DNA of 64,000 nucleotides from Bicyclus anynana. Taxonomy: Eukaryota; Arthropoda; Insecta; Lepidoptera; Nymphalidae. The translations under genes and the position numbers were made by a program. The notes under the pieces are model-generated. The model was not told the origin of the DNA. It saw only the letters and a list, made by a program, of their open reading frames with translations, and made no database searches. Numbering within the stretch: the stretch's first letter is position 1; the number at the start of each line of letters is the position of its first letter. The stretch lies in assembly GCF_947172395.1 (NCBI RefSeq), contig NC_069105.1:4278001-4342000 (forward strand). The letters run 5' to 3'. Of this stretch, positions 24,075 to 36,999 are shown piece by piece.

Positions 24075-24259
24075 TGTAGTGTTCGTGTATATATACACCG
24101 GTAGTGGGGTAGTGTTCGTGTATATATACACCGGTAGTGGGCGAGAGCGGCCAGTCTATGGCTGGCATCGAGAGGAGGCGGACGTGTGCAGCTGGCCATT
24201 ATAGTGTAGTGGTGAGACGGTGACTTACTGCTATTACGGTAAGGACAAGGGACCTTACA
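24075..24259 (+). repeat. 3' LTR (185 bp)
   Basis: Matches the 5' LTR base for base on reading, including its internal 33-bp duplication. The purine tract directly before it and the CATGG duplication directly after it fix both ends. Confidence 0.93.
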
Positions 24260-24264
24260 CATGG

Positions 24265-25125
24265 TAAACAAAGTTTATAGTCTAAATATATTAAAATATA
24301 ATACCCCGCCGTTATATAAAGTTTAATTGTTTATTTTTATTTCGTCGTCAGCAATAATGCGAATCCTTTGACATTTCACTTGTCTACTTTAAGCATCTTA
24401 CCTCGACCGGGGCAGGTGCTTACGAAACAGCACATCTTAACCTTTGCGTTATATTGCTAACAAGCTAATAAAATTGTATAGGTAAATGTTATCGTAATAT
24501 TGACTTTTTATCACTTCCAATACATCTCCATGTGTTGAAAATAATGGGTTACCTATTTACTGCATCATTATAGTAGCGATGGGGTTTATTTAAAGCCTAT
24601 TATGTTTCAATCGATGCCAATCATTATGATTCCAAGCATCATAAAGAAACAACGGAAAACTAATAAGTCATATAAATTTATTCCCAATAAGTAATTTTTT
24701 TTTTCAATAAAACGCAAGGTAATGTAATAAAGAAGATTGTATAAACGATAAAGATGCCTGCGAGTCAATTGTTGTTATCACTTACTCGTATACATATACA
24801 GCAGTTTAGTTCTACGTTATGTTGTAAGATAGTGTTAAAAATATCTAGCTAAGTTTGCTGACTTGTGTTCTTTTGGATCCACTTACGATATTTTGCTAAT
24901 CATAAAAAACCTAAAAGGAAATGACCTAATAATTATAATATCATGTTAATGCAAATAGACCAAGTAGGTATCATTCGAAATAACGTCTCAATGATATCTA
25001 CCTAGTGGTCATACAACCTGTAATGTCCAGATCTACCTCATTATATAACTGAAAGTTTTTCAGCTCATGCTCTTATTAAGCATAATTGATTTGTATCGTA
25101 TCGTTATCCACCCATATACGCTCAG
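24265..25125. other. AT-rich intron sequence, nothing recognised
   Basis: Lies between the LTR element and a SINE. No frame, repeat or regulatory cluster that I can support. Confidence 0.6.
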
Positions 25126-25139
25126 CTGAGCTCGACTCG

Positions 25140-25434
25140 ACTCGAGCTCACTGCTGAGCTCGAGTCTCCTCTCAGAATGAGAGGGGTTAGGCCAATAGTC
25201 CACCACGTTGGCCCAATGCGGATTGGCAGACTTCACACACGCAGAGAATTAAAAAAATCTCTGGTGTGCAGGTTTCCTCACGATGTTTTCCTTCACCGAT
25301 TGAGACACGTGATATTTAATTTCTTAAAATGCACACAACTGAAAAGTTGGAGGTGCATGCCCCGGACCGGATTCGAACCCACACCCTCCGAAATCGGAGG
25401 CAAAGGTCATATCCACTGGGCTATCACGGCTCAT
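25140..25434 (-). mobile_element. Full-length tRNA-derived SINE, family A
   Basis: On the minus strand it begins with a tRNA-like head: an A-box-like TAGCCCAGTGG and a B box GGTTCGAATCC. A body follows with AAGTCTGCCAATCCGCATTG, and the 3' end is GAGCTCAGCAGTGAGC. This is the most complete of the family A copies in the window. It resembles Metulj/HaSE-type lepidopteran SINEs; the family name is from memory. Confidence 0.85.
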
Positions 25435-26052
25435 AATTGAATAACGGCGGGCAATTATGGAATTTAGACTATAGATATTTTGGGAAGTAGATTTCAAGGG
25501 TTTTTCTCAGTTGTCTAAGAATATAATGATTTTAAATTTGCTGTGAGGTATCATGAAAAATCAGATGCCCAGTCATAAAACAAATTTATAGCTGAGCTGG
25601 TTGTGCCTCTACTTCGTCTATGAAATCCACTGTTAGATACGAGTATGTTACAAGCATGGTCTGAAGCTGAAATTTCAAGCTTATATAACGAAGATCTAGC
25701 ATTCACAGGCTCTCAAACTGTAGACGCATAAAATGTTTCCACATACGTAATATGTAAATCGAACAACGAAATTTGAATAGGAAGCCACGCTCAAGTCTAT
25801 CGTGAAAACGTACAAGTTTTTAGATCTCAGAAGTGAGATAACGCAGAAATGTGATTTACTAAAATTTATATATCTAGTTTTGTGTAGGCATGTGGAATTT
25901 TATGCGTGTCAAACATAAATGTTCGGAGGCAATCAGAAATTAATATAATGTAGAATTAAGTCGAAATATTTCATAGATACATATTTAAGTAGTAGATCTT
26001 AGAGACAAGGCTGGTCCGGGGTATCCACTAGTACTACCACCGATTGAATCAA

Positions 26053-26345
26053 CTGACGGCCGCGTGGCGCAGTGGGTCACCCTGCTTTCTGCATCCACGG
26101 TTGTGGGTTCGATTACCACAACTGGAAAATATTTGTATGATGAGCGTGGGTGTTTTCCAGTGTCTGTGTGTAATTAAACACTGTATGAGTATTTTGATTT
26201 CTTTAAAGAATACCTGCCATATCTTTTAAATATGACCAATTCCGGTTCCCCTCCAACTAGTCGGAAAAGACTATGTTAGGTACAACAGTAGACCAGCGGG
26301 CTGGGATCACCCCTCGGCGATGAGACCAGCCCCTTTACCACCAAG
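26053..26345 (+). mobile_element. tRNA-derived SINE, family C
   Basis: Starts GACGGCCGCGTGGCGCAGTG (A box), with GTTGTGGGTTCGATTACC (B box) near 26100. The body continues ATGATGAGCGTGGGTGTTTT, and the sequence up to about 26345 looks like its 3' region. The tRNA-like head cannot form a complete cloverleaf by eye. Confidence 0.7.
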
Positions 26346-26895
26346 CTATAGAGACAATATAGATATTTATATGTAGTTTATAATTAATATATCTATACGA
26401 TAAAATTCACTATCTTAGTACCAGTGGCGAATTTCCAAATATACCGCCAGTAGGCTATTAAAATTTTGCCGCCCCTACCGTCCTCTGAAATATTTTTTAG
26501 TAAGTAAGTAAGTTAAGTTATTACATATTTTCAATAACAATACAACAAATAGTGATGTGAATATTGTGTAAATATATCTATTTATTTTATTTCATTTCTT
26601 AAGCAGAAATTTTGTATTTCGGCCTGAAAGGTATGGTTGCCGGTGTAATTACAAGCATATGAGGTCTAAAACCTATGCCTTAGGTTGATGGAGACAGAAT
26701 AGCACATTGCATGTGTTACTATGTATTTATAAAGGTGATAGTATTCCACTTACCATAAAGTGGGTTATTCTTTTTCTTTAAGTATTTGTACTATAAAAAT
26801 CAGACTTACCTTATGTATCAGCGTAACAAATTTTTCTATAGGATTTTGTTTTCTGTGAGAGTCTACAAGCATCGCATCTTCACAAGCAGTAGATA

Positions 26896-26930
26896 TATAA
26901 GGAACTTACCTGAAAAGAAAAGAAAACCAT
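26896..26930 (-). promoter_or_regulatory. Candidate recursive splice site (ratchet point)
   Basis: On the minus strand the sequence reads UUUUCUUUUCAG|GUAAGU, with the junction between 26910 and 26909. A strong polypyrimidine tract and 3' splice site are fused directly to a consensus 5' splice site, with no exon between. This is the known form of zero-length recursive splice sites in long insect introns. It lies 18 kb into the rugose intron and in the sense orientation. Confidence 0.7.
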
Positions 26931-27119
26931 ATTATTTTTACGATATAGTATTAAAATAATTTAAAAAAAAAAGTGATGGTAGGTAGTACCTATATGAAAG
27001 AAGCTTTGTTAGAAAATCTATTCTTTAAAATCCGAATTGAAACGGTTTTCATACATACAAACAATCAAACAACCTTTTACATTCGTACATGCATAGTACA
27101 TACGCTTTAAAACCCTTTA

Positions 27120-27420
27120 TCGGCCACTGGGGTAAAAACGTCCCCAACATGTTAGATCGACCGGTTTGCCGATCGTATGAAGACCTGCGCACAAGCGCAC
27201 ACAAATTGCGGCGGACAAGCCGCCTGTGGGTTATTGTTTTTTAATGGCCGCCCCGCCCCCCACCTCGCCTCCGTCATCCATCATACCAACTTGACCAGCG
27301 GATGTTTTTTCTCGGACGTGTGTTCAAATAAAAAAAAAATAAACGTTGCCTCTCGTTCCGAATTCCCCGCGGCGATTCGGGCATTCCTTAGAAAGTTCTT
27401 AAAAGCACATTTAAATTAAT
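27120..27420. other. GC-richer non-repetitive segment
   Basis: Contains AAATTGCGGCGGACAAGCCG and GGCCGCCCCGCCCCCCACC. The 80-codon frame at 27177 has no recognisable features. It lies 200 bp left of nothing else identifiable and just 3' (+ strand) of the ratchet site region. Possibly regulatory. Confidence 0.25.
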
Positions 27421-30400
27421 ATCATCCGTGTTGATATGAAATAAAACAAAATCTTCACAGATATCTAAAAAAATATTACTTTCCAACACTCCCATTTTTT
27501 TAAACACCAACGTAAAAAAGAGCGGTATTATAAGTTGGACAAGACTTTCTGTGGATCTGGCTGTAATACTGTAGCATCTTCAGTAAGTAGGTATGACCCG
27601 ATTATTATATTTTTGTGTAGGAATGGTGATGAGTAGGTATAGTCGCAAACTTGAAATTAATGTTTGCAAAATAAGACCTAATTACAAAGTTATCTTTACT
27701 TTAAAATATAAATTAAACAGTCCCTATAAATTTTAGACCTTGCCGGAAATAGGAATTGACAATTCGTATGTCATGAATTTCAATTGCGATAAATGTAATT
27801 CAAACTTAATGGCATAATTAAGGCACTGTGAAACGAAATACCTAAGTGCTTTCCAAATTACTTTTCGTTAATTATTGTTTATTGCCGAACAATTGAATTA
27901 ACTAGAAATGTTTATGTGGTTTACATTCCGTAGAAGTGGGCACCAACATAATCTCTTTTTATGCTACTTACAGACCGCGGTATCACTAGAACTGCAGCAA
28001 GTTATAAAGCAAATTATACAGGGTATTTATTCGGCCGGGTATTATAGGCTTCCCATATCATAAATGAACTCCTCGACTCTACGCAGGGGTGGTAGGGTTA
28101 AATTCAGAGTTTACTCGTTGTCACACGATGGTGGTTATAAAAATTTATCAGCCCCTGCACGCTGATCTACGAAAGTAATTATTAAAATTTTTCGATGGTG
28201 TTATGAAGTAAAACAACCATTATTTATATATACTAGAAAGACAATGTGAATATGTTACCAGGGAAAAATGATTAAGTAATATAGATTGAGAGCCTGTGAT
28301 AATAAAAAGAATCTTGATTTTATAATAGCTGACAGTGCTTACAAGCAAATGTAAATATGGAGTCAAGTTAAATGACGAAGGTCTGACCATAGCAGGCGTT
28401 TAAACCAATATACCAACTAAAGTCTCGGTGTCTGACAAGAGCGTCAAAATATAACCGTGTCAATGATTCGGGGTCATATTACGACGACACCATTTAATTA
28501 CGTACGTATCGACGGTTTATGTAAGGCACGTTAGAAGTGTAGTAGAAGAGTACGATTATTTTCAAGTAGCTACCTTTCTCATGGAAAAACTGTGAAGACC
28601 AATTCATAATAACTGGGCACAAACAAAAAGTCTAATCTACATTTTTGCCGGTCGCCTATCTGTAATTTTTATTTTATTCCGCACATTAAACGTCACTTGA
28701 AATACAGCCTGCGATGCTATCTACTCGTAGGTCCCTACACATCGGCAAGTTATCGCGTCCATCGGTCCCAGCACACCGTACAGCTGTTGTCACCACTATT
28801 TATTCGGCCGCCGTCAATTTACGAGCGTAGTTTATGTTAATTCGTGTCGGCTAATGAGACATTGTATTTCAAATGGGCGTAGGCGGTTTAGGGATGCCTT
28901 TTTTGTTTGTTTTATGCTTCATTGCTCAGCAAAGGCCATTATGTTGTATTATTTTAAGTGTTGCTCTCAAGTTGGAGAATTTATAACTGACCAGTTTATG
29001 TTAACTAGACAGCTGGCGAACACACAAAAAATATAGTGACGATTGTATTTATTGAATGGAGATAATTAATTGCGTTCCTTGCACATAATAAAGAAGGGAA
29101 AAGAGATTAAATGTAATGCGTCTTGCAATACCCATATAATTTTTACTACCAATTATTGTCATTTAATTATAAAAGTTTACAAAACCTAACCGGTATATAA
29201 AATAAGGGCTGTTTGATATCTGCACCTACGTAAAATAGTTTTTGGCACTAGACGAGTCAAGTCATTTAACGACTTCGTCAAATATTGTGAATTCGTCAAT
29301 AATGATTTTTAAAAATTTTAAACATTTAAACGGTAAATTTTCACAAACCTAACAATTTTTTGAAGTTTCTCATTTTTTTTAGTGACTTATATTGTATTTC
29401 CCCATACGATAGGAAAAATTGCCCGCACATTCGTATTAAAAGTACGCTACTCAAAATACGTACGCAATCTTATCGGCCGATATATAAAAACCTCCAATAA
29501 AAATTTCGCTCCGAGTTCGTTTATCGGAACGGACGACTATAAAACACCTAGCACCACTTTGCGGATCGTTTTATTAACCTAAAAACAACCAAATTAACCC
29601 TTTCGATAAAAGAAACAAATACGGTTGTCGGGTCAAAAAACCAATCCATTTAACAATAACGATCGGTCCGTTTGCCACATGACATGTGTTTGCAATCAGC
29701 TAAAAGCTGTGACACTTTTTGGGGTTAATTAGGGACTCTTCACATTATACAGCTACCGCGCTCCCTTATTTCTTATTATTTTTGTTAATATCGCTTGTCA
29801 TTCATTTAGTGCCTCTAGTCTGCATCGACCTTGCGATGAAATTAACGCGGACTTACATTATAAGCTAGACACTGATTTTTTCGTCAATCACATGAATCAG
29901 ATGTCGTTTAGAGATATCTGTCAGTTTGTGAACAAACTAATATCTATTGCCATATTATGTATTACCGGTATTGAAGTCCCAAGGAACTGATAACATTTAC
30001 TTATCAAAAATGCTAATAAATAGGTATAGTTACTATACCTACTTAAAACAAGCTAATTTGAATACAAAAACTAAATTGGGCGGCAATTTAAAGAATAATC
30101 CCAGAAAACAGGCACTTGGAAAAAATATTTTGGGCAGGCTTCGATGGAACATTTACGGTATCTAGTTAAATATAAGTCGGTGGTAACAACAACAAGTGGT
30201 GACATCTCGCTGGACACCTGCCGCGAAAAATTAACTTTTATATGTTTGTTTAAAAGCTACTATCTATTTAGGAAATAATTGGGCAATTTATATTAAAAAA
30301 TGTTCACGTTTAATTTAAATTAACCGTTGTCATTATATTTCATACATTATTATCTCCGGTGCCAACAATTACAATTAATTAACCCAGCATGCTTTTTATT

Positions 30401-30610
30401 ATTAATAATATAATATGTTAATAATTTACGACCGTAATTAAGTTAAATGGACAAATATTTCATTTCAGTATATTGCATAAATAGTTGTACTGCGTTTTCT
30501 TTATAGTTATCATTGGAATACCTAATTTACATATTTTGTTAAATCTAAAGTGTAACTTTGGTGTCCTACAAAATACAGATTTTCTATTGTTTCAGAGAAG
30601 GGAAACGAGA
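27421..30610. other. AT-rich intron sequence, mostly featureless
   Basis: Short frames at 28854, 29382 and 29947 have no recognisable protein features. The parts 28700-28860 and 29640-29850 are slightly GC-richer and non-repetitive, so conserved non-coding function is possible but unsupported. Confidence 0.5.
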
Positions 30611-30745
30611 GTGTCAATAGCTTCACGGTTAAGAACCCGGGCTCAAATCTAGCAAGGTCTAAGGTTCGATATCCGCTCGTTGGAGTCGCCCTCACAAAAC
30701 AATCTTATCGCGTAGTTGTACAGCTGAAGTTGGTACGTTCAACAT
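30611..30745 (+). mobile_element. Possible tRNA-derived SINE
   Basis: An A-box-like TAGCTTCACGGTTAAGA and a B-box-like GGTTCGATATCC are spaced as in tRNA-derived elements, followed by CGTTGGAGTCGCCCTC. It has no second copy in the window, so it is weakly supported. Confidence 0.35.
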
Positions 30746-32089
30746 TTGCATTTGACAGAGCGAACTTCGGAATGATTTTACGACCAAAGACTATTTTAAA
30801 AGTTTCTATGTTGTTGCTATCAAAATGTTATTCACACCTCTCCGATAATTAAATTAATTAAATTATAAGATTCAATGAAAGCAATTCGTCTATGTTTTCA
30901 CTTCTGTCGAGCCTGTCGAGTCTTTCGAGATCCCGAAACGCACACGTTTTTTTTTAATCTTCTAATACTTTAATCCACCCACCTATCGGTTTTACGTTCG
31001 ACTTGTAGGTATAGTATGCGGTGGACTTTACACGCCCCACAACCAATTACCGAATATCAATTAGCGTTTCTTGTTTCATAATCGATAAATTAAGTTTCAA
31101 TTAGCGAGTACATGAGTGGCGATCGGTCGGTACAGTCGGTAACGTTTAGAGATTACCCGTAACACGCGATACTAAACGTGTAGAGAAAATATAGAGATGG
31201 TATTGTACTGGGCCCTGTCCTGTATGTCTAGCATACGTCAATGAGGCATCTCATGACAAAAGAGATACTGTCGACCAATATCGGCAAAATAAAAAATATC
31301 GCTCTCTTTTTGATGCCATCGAAAGAGATAGAGATATGTAAGACAAACGTAGACAATTACCGCGTGGCGCGTGCCTTAAGCTTCCTGTAGGCCTAACATG
31401 CGACCCATGACATTATCTTGTGAAGATAAATGGACCAAAAGCGTCGAACCGGAAATATATCTATCTATTTCGTTGCATTGGGATGAAAAAAAGAGTGATT
31501 TTCAGCAGGTTCGGCTGCAATTGGTAAGTTTTGTCTTCACGAGATAATGTCTTCAGATAATTTCGTGTCGTAGTGACGTTAGGCCTACTAAAGCTTGCAT
31601 ATCTGACGTTTCTATAATCTTTACCTATGTAGTAATTGACTATTAATATAATATATAAAAGACAAGTGAGTATGTAAATCATCTTTCTGTTCATATTATC
31701 GTATTAGACACACAGACTACAATCTCTACAAGCAAATTCGGAGCTAACATCGCGTTATAAGAGCATACTCGTAGTTACAAAATATCGTTACTAATTTACC
31801 GATAAGAGTGATCCAGGTGATAATAAAAATTCGGTGGTAGAAAGGCTTTAGACTTGTTATGAAAAATATGGTACGGTACCTTTTACTTTTGTATTTTAGT
31901 TACACATTTAGTAGTTATTATGAGTGACGCTCAGCGTTCGCCCGCGCAACCGTTTTACATATAAATTACTTAACAAAGTTATAGAGTTGGTAATATAAAA
32001 GAAGCGGCATCGCTATAGTTTTTTTTCCTCTGGCTATAGTTACCTATACTAAAAATGGATTGCGTGCGAGCAATTCGTTTTCAGTGACT

Positions 32090-32215
32090 GACGGACGCCG
32101 CGGCGGTTTCATCCTCGTAGTTATCGTTGCCGTGGGAATACGGGGATAAAATATAACCAATAGTACTTGCTGATAATATAGCCTTCCATTAGTGAAGGCA
32201 TTTTAAAAATCGGGT
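32090..32215 (-). repeat. Helitron-like fragment
   Basis: GACGGACGCCGCGGCGGTTTC, GGGGATAAAATATAACC and TATAGCCTTCCATTAGTG. Degenerate. Confidence 0.4.
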
Positions 32216-34476
32216 TAAGTGATTTACACTAAAAAGCGTAAAATATTAGTGAATGTTTTGGCTGGCAGATTATTATCAAAGCCAAACATTAAATCACTTA
32301 TTACCTAAGTAGTAAAACTACTTACTCGTAAATAACTGTTCCTAAGGAATAACGACATTTGTAAACAGACGCCAAAACGTCGATTATTCAATCAATAAAC
32401 GGCTTAAACTTGGCTTAGAGTCAACTTGTGGCGAAATCCCACATTAATCTCCACAAGCAATAAGTAAGGGCGACTAAATATTACCTGCGACTTCATTCGA
32501 TGGAATTTAATAAATAAAAATCATTTGTATTTACTACAAAAATAAATCTCAGCGTAATAAGTTTTCCCAAACCGCAAAGCTTTTTCAGCGTTTACAAAAA
32601 TAAACAAAGTGATGCACATGTTTAAAAAAATCAAGTTAATCAATGATAAAAATCTCATTATTTAATTGTTTAAAATACTTTGTGATATACACACATGCAA
32701 AACATATTACATTACATTGATCAATTAAAGAGAAACTTAAGTTTATTGGTATACCTACTGAATTAAGATTAAATGCATCTTTTGCAGCAGGTTATTTTAT
32801 GTCAAACATTCAGACATACTGTCAGACTTTAATATTAGTATGAATATGCAATACATGCCAAGAGCTTAGCAAGTAGGAAGATATTTATTAAAACGGATTT
32901 AGTCGTTCGTATCTATCTCCTTCTAAAGACCATAACGGTAGCTTCTAATATTGAGTAATGGGATACAGAGAATGCGGGATAAATGCGTGTAACAGATGAA
33001 CAGAAAGTACTCTTCACACAGACTAGTTAAATAATAGAAGAAAAGTAAATCAAAATATATGTATGTACATTGTATAAATCTGGCAATAAATTATGCATTG
33101 TGCTCGTGCAGTTCCGATAAATGTGCTATTTTCAGTGTGTAAAATTTAAGTGTTACAGCATTTGTCTTAGTGATAGCATTATCTATTAAAAATGAGCGAC
33201 ATTTTATGCAAAAATGACAATCAATCAAATATTTAAAAAATAACTCGTATCTGGAGTGTTATCTAACCAAAATTGATATAAGATGAAAAATAATAATAAA
33301 CATCAATATGCACATACATTTATTATGGAGCTCCTTCTATCTATTTCATAGTCTGCGTCAAACAATTAAAAGCGCTTATACTTTGAACATTAAATAGACA
33401 GACGCGCCTAATTAGGATGTGATTGATTTTGTGCTCGCAACCGATACAGAAGCTACTACTGGTATGTTTCTAGTTAATTGTTATTAGCTTTCAATGCATA
33501 TCATTACATGGATCAATGACCTCGTTACGGAAAAAATGCATATTTACAAATCTTTATCGATGTTGAATTATAAACTACTTAATGGATTGCATTTATTTTA
33601 ATTTATTTAATGATACCGATTTGAAGGTGTTGGCTATAGAATTAAAGATCCTAAGCTAAGAAAAAAATATTTTATTTCTTAATAAAAAAAACATTTTACG
33701 TAAAATAAATAAAGTAAGCAAATACATTTTAGTATACATGTTTATTATAAAGGTAAAAGTTTGTTTGTTGAACTGCGATTTTTTAGTAACTACGGTTCGG
33801 ATTAAAAAAATATTATTGATTTAAATATTCCGTTTATAGATGACGGCTATTTAACAGCAGGCTACGCCCAATAGGAGCAGAGCATGTATATACCTGCGTT
33901 ACGTAAACGGTTAAAATTACGCAAAAATGATAATTCTCAGACTAATTAGATAAAGACCTACCTCGCAAGACATTATTTTTCTGTCAAGGTATATGATCAA
34001 CGATCTTATGCGATTATAAACACTGTTTCTATAGAATCGATGTTTCATAGTTTACAATCGTGTCCGTCGGTTAAAAACCTCCGTGAAAATACCTTTTTGT
34101 GTAGTTAAATGGTGTAAAAAACTAACAAAAACTGCTAGTTTAGTATAAAATATGTATGAAATCTAAGCTCGTTTTCCTTAGAAAATGGCAGAAAATTTTG
34201 TTTGTGAATTTGGGTGCGATACTAGTCCTTATGTATTTAGTCTGAGTGATAATTATATGGTATGACGAAATTATTATACCAATAAAAAAAATCCTTTAAA
34301 AAATGCGACAATATGTGTCTAGCCTTTGATTTGACTAACATAAAACCTTGTTTATGGTTTTCAAGCGGACATACAACGAAAAAAATATTCGCTTCCATAA
34401 TGATTTTTCATTTTATATTGTATTCGGCGGACAGAATGTCAAACAAATAATCTAGATTCAATCACACCGGGCTGCC

Positions 34477-34641
34477 ATGGGTCGACAGGAGGTCTTTAGC
34501 GCGCCAGACGGACAGCCCACCCGTACGACCCCCAAGGCGAGCACGCGCTTCGCAAATTTGTTTCCACCGAGTAAATTGCCCTACGAACGGTACCTGCTAA
34601 GCTATGATCGCCTGGTAATTCCACGGGCTTGGCATATTTGA
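34477..34641 (+). other. Short open frame in a GC-richer patch (54 codons)
   Basis: ATG at 34477 and TGA at 34639. The product would start MGRQEVFSAPDGQPTRTTPK and is not recognised. The patch 34470-34640 is GC-richer than its flanks and not obviously repetitive. It may be a small peptide gene, part of an old mobile element or a regulatory island; nothing decides between these. Confidence 0.15.
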
Positions 34642-36789
34642 TTGTACTTATCTAACGGATGTTGGCACTTTGGCAGCACTGGATATCTCGTCTTGAAGCT
34701 TCTTGAGAAATTATAGTTTAACTGTGAAAATTTACTTTAAATTGATTGTAGCAAACTATTATTATTGTTTTTATGTAAAAATTAAACTTTAACAGTATCT
34801 TAAAAGATTTCGTACTAAGCGGCCTACCCTGTATTCAAGACATTTACTTTTAGAAGTCGAAGCTTTTTACCATAAAACCATTTGCTGAAACAACTATTGA
34901 AACAATAACGGTTGACTCAACTTGATGTACATAATTATGTGCCTTGATTTAATGAATGTCTATAATGGTTATATTCAAAACAGTGCATTTCGATACGTAC
35001 ACCCAGGTATGCAAGTGACGGCAAATTCGAAAACAGATTCCCATAATTACCGATATGATTTCCAGGAAAGAAAACATTAATTCGACTGATGACCCGGCTT
35101 GGTTTGCGCCTCACGTACGGAGATGACTTCATTTTAATATTGCACGCCTGTTTTTTATCGACCATTGTTATATATTTTTTCATATTCCACTCGCATCGAC
35201 GCTGGCGCCTGTCGCTTGTCCACATTTCAATATAGAGAGTACGAACGTGAGTTAATTGACTATTAATATTTATATTTGTTATATTACATAACGGGCCGTG
35301 AGTGTTCAGTGGTTAAAACTAAGGATTTGTGACAGCTGGATTAGTTTTGAAGAATACGATTTTTACAATAAAACGAAGACAAACTTTGAAATTAGAAACT
35401 TAGAACTTTGAAATTAGAGCAAATTTAAGAAATTTTCACATAAATGGCTAGCCGTTCGTTTACGCATCCCTCGTCATTGAATATGGAATACATACAGGTG
35501 CATGAGGCTAAAAACATATCTCACTTATTTATGAGCTTAAACAATTTAAAAATTGCAGAGTTAATGATATCCTTCCGAAAATGATAACAAAACTTTATTT
35601 AGGACAAATTATGAAACAGAACTAGGGTATTGTGTCACAGTGCCAACCACAAAAATAGCACGCGGCGACTATGTGAAGTTTTATATGCCCCAAACAAGGG
35701 ACTTTATAACTCCCAAGCACGACACATACCGTTTTCAATAAACATAAATCTCCTGAACATTTATTTTGTCCTAGTATCTACACTTAATTACTGTAATAAT
35801 GGTGAAAAATAAACACAAATCATTTTTCAGGCAAGGTGGCCAATCATTGTTTGATATGGAAAAGTTCCTTTTAGTTTTACTTAACTAATTAACCAGTTCG
35901 GTGTATATGAGTTATTTCACCAAAACAAATGTAGACCAAAGTATATTAAATGCCAAATTACTAGCTACCAATTCTCTCAACAAAAAACTCATTTTCGTAT
36001 CTGCTATTATTTGGTTTTAATTTTTAACAATGATGATATATAATAAGAATATTTAATATTATGTATCATAAATTCGGTCCTACGGTCGCAAGTCCCTTAG
36101 CGACCAATGGTCAAGGTTCTATAGCACAGCCTTTCTCACAATACGCGCCTTCTCATTGGTTACAGCCATGATTTTTAAGTTCGACATTTGATGCAACATT
36201 CACAAACTATTAACAAAATGGCTAAATATTGTATTAATAATATTAATAATATTACACTTACACAAATCCTTCTCTTATTGATGCTAAGTAAAACCCAGAG
36301 CTTGTGTGTGCTCGTGTTCATAAAAAACTATCTCTAATGATCTGCTTCAGTGACTTTATAAATACGATTTGATTCAAAACCAACGTAAAATCGAAGATAC
36401 GAATCTTATCTGCGGGAGTCTCAACCGTTTCCTCCCCAAAACTCCCATCTATCATTCAATTTACCCAAAAATAAAGATGACTGATTAAACGCCGAGTCCC
36501 GGGAGGCCGATCGCTTCAGAACTACTTCCTCTAATCAGTTACACGTGAACGACAAATCTGCATTTTTTCCACATTTTTTTTCTTTTGTTTCAATTAGGCA
36601 ACATTCCGCGGTTCCGCCCTCCCGTTAGCGCTTCACTAGTTGTTGCACGTATCCATTGTCACACGGTCGTAATTAGGTATATAAATACACAAAACAAAAT
36701 TGCACTGAACTAAAAATACATGTGTTTTCTCAAGTGCTTATATAGCTATTTACATAATACTAAAACCACAAACATGCTTTTATAAAAAT

Positions 36790-36978
36790 ATTGTTTGTAA
36801 GACTGTTTGTTTGAAATCTTTTAAATAATTGATCCGATTTAAACAGGACTTTCACTGGAATATAGAGGAGGTTATTGAGCAACATAATATATACGCTTAG
36901 TTTCATCCCAAAAACGGTTCAAAAGGGGTTTGTGAAAAACAAAATTACACGCGTACGAAATCGCAGGCGTTCGTTAGT
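36790..36978 (+). repeat. Helitron-like fragment, opposite orientation
   Basis: Ends AATCGCAGGCGTTCGTTAGT, the mirror of the ACTAGCGGACGC pattern. Preceded by CGATTTAAACAGGACTTTC and CATCCCAAAAACGGTTC. Confidence 0.4.
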
Positions 36979-36999
36979 ATAGTCGTTAGTAACTATCAA

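Larger units (their letters stand above)
18874..24259 (+). mobile_element. Non-autonomous LTR retrotransposon (LARD-like), intact ends
   Basis: Two 185-bp direct repeats, 18874-19058 and 24075-24259, read as identical. Both begin TGTAGTG and end CCTTACA, so they have TG...CA termini. The element is flanked by the 5-bp direct repeat CATGG (18869-18873 and 24260-24264). A primer-binding-site-like TGGCGACGAGG starts two bases after the 5' LTR, and a purine tract AGGAAGGGA abuts the 3' LTR. The 5-kb interior has no open frame resembling gag, protease, reverse transcriptase or integrase. The element therefore looks mobilised in trans and recently inserted. Confidence 0.93.
30750..36780. other. AT-rich intron sequence, mostly featureless
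   Basis: Apart from the Helitron-like fragment at 32090 and the GC-richer patch at 34470-34640, I see only low-complexity AT-rich DNA. Frames such as 34935-35225 (-) show no family resemblance. Confidence 0.5.

Noticed and set aside
26055..26125. tRNA gene
   Set aside because: Same reason: the promoter boxes match but no full cloverleaf is visible and SINE-type sequence follows.
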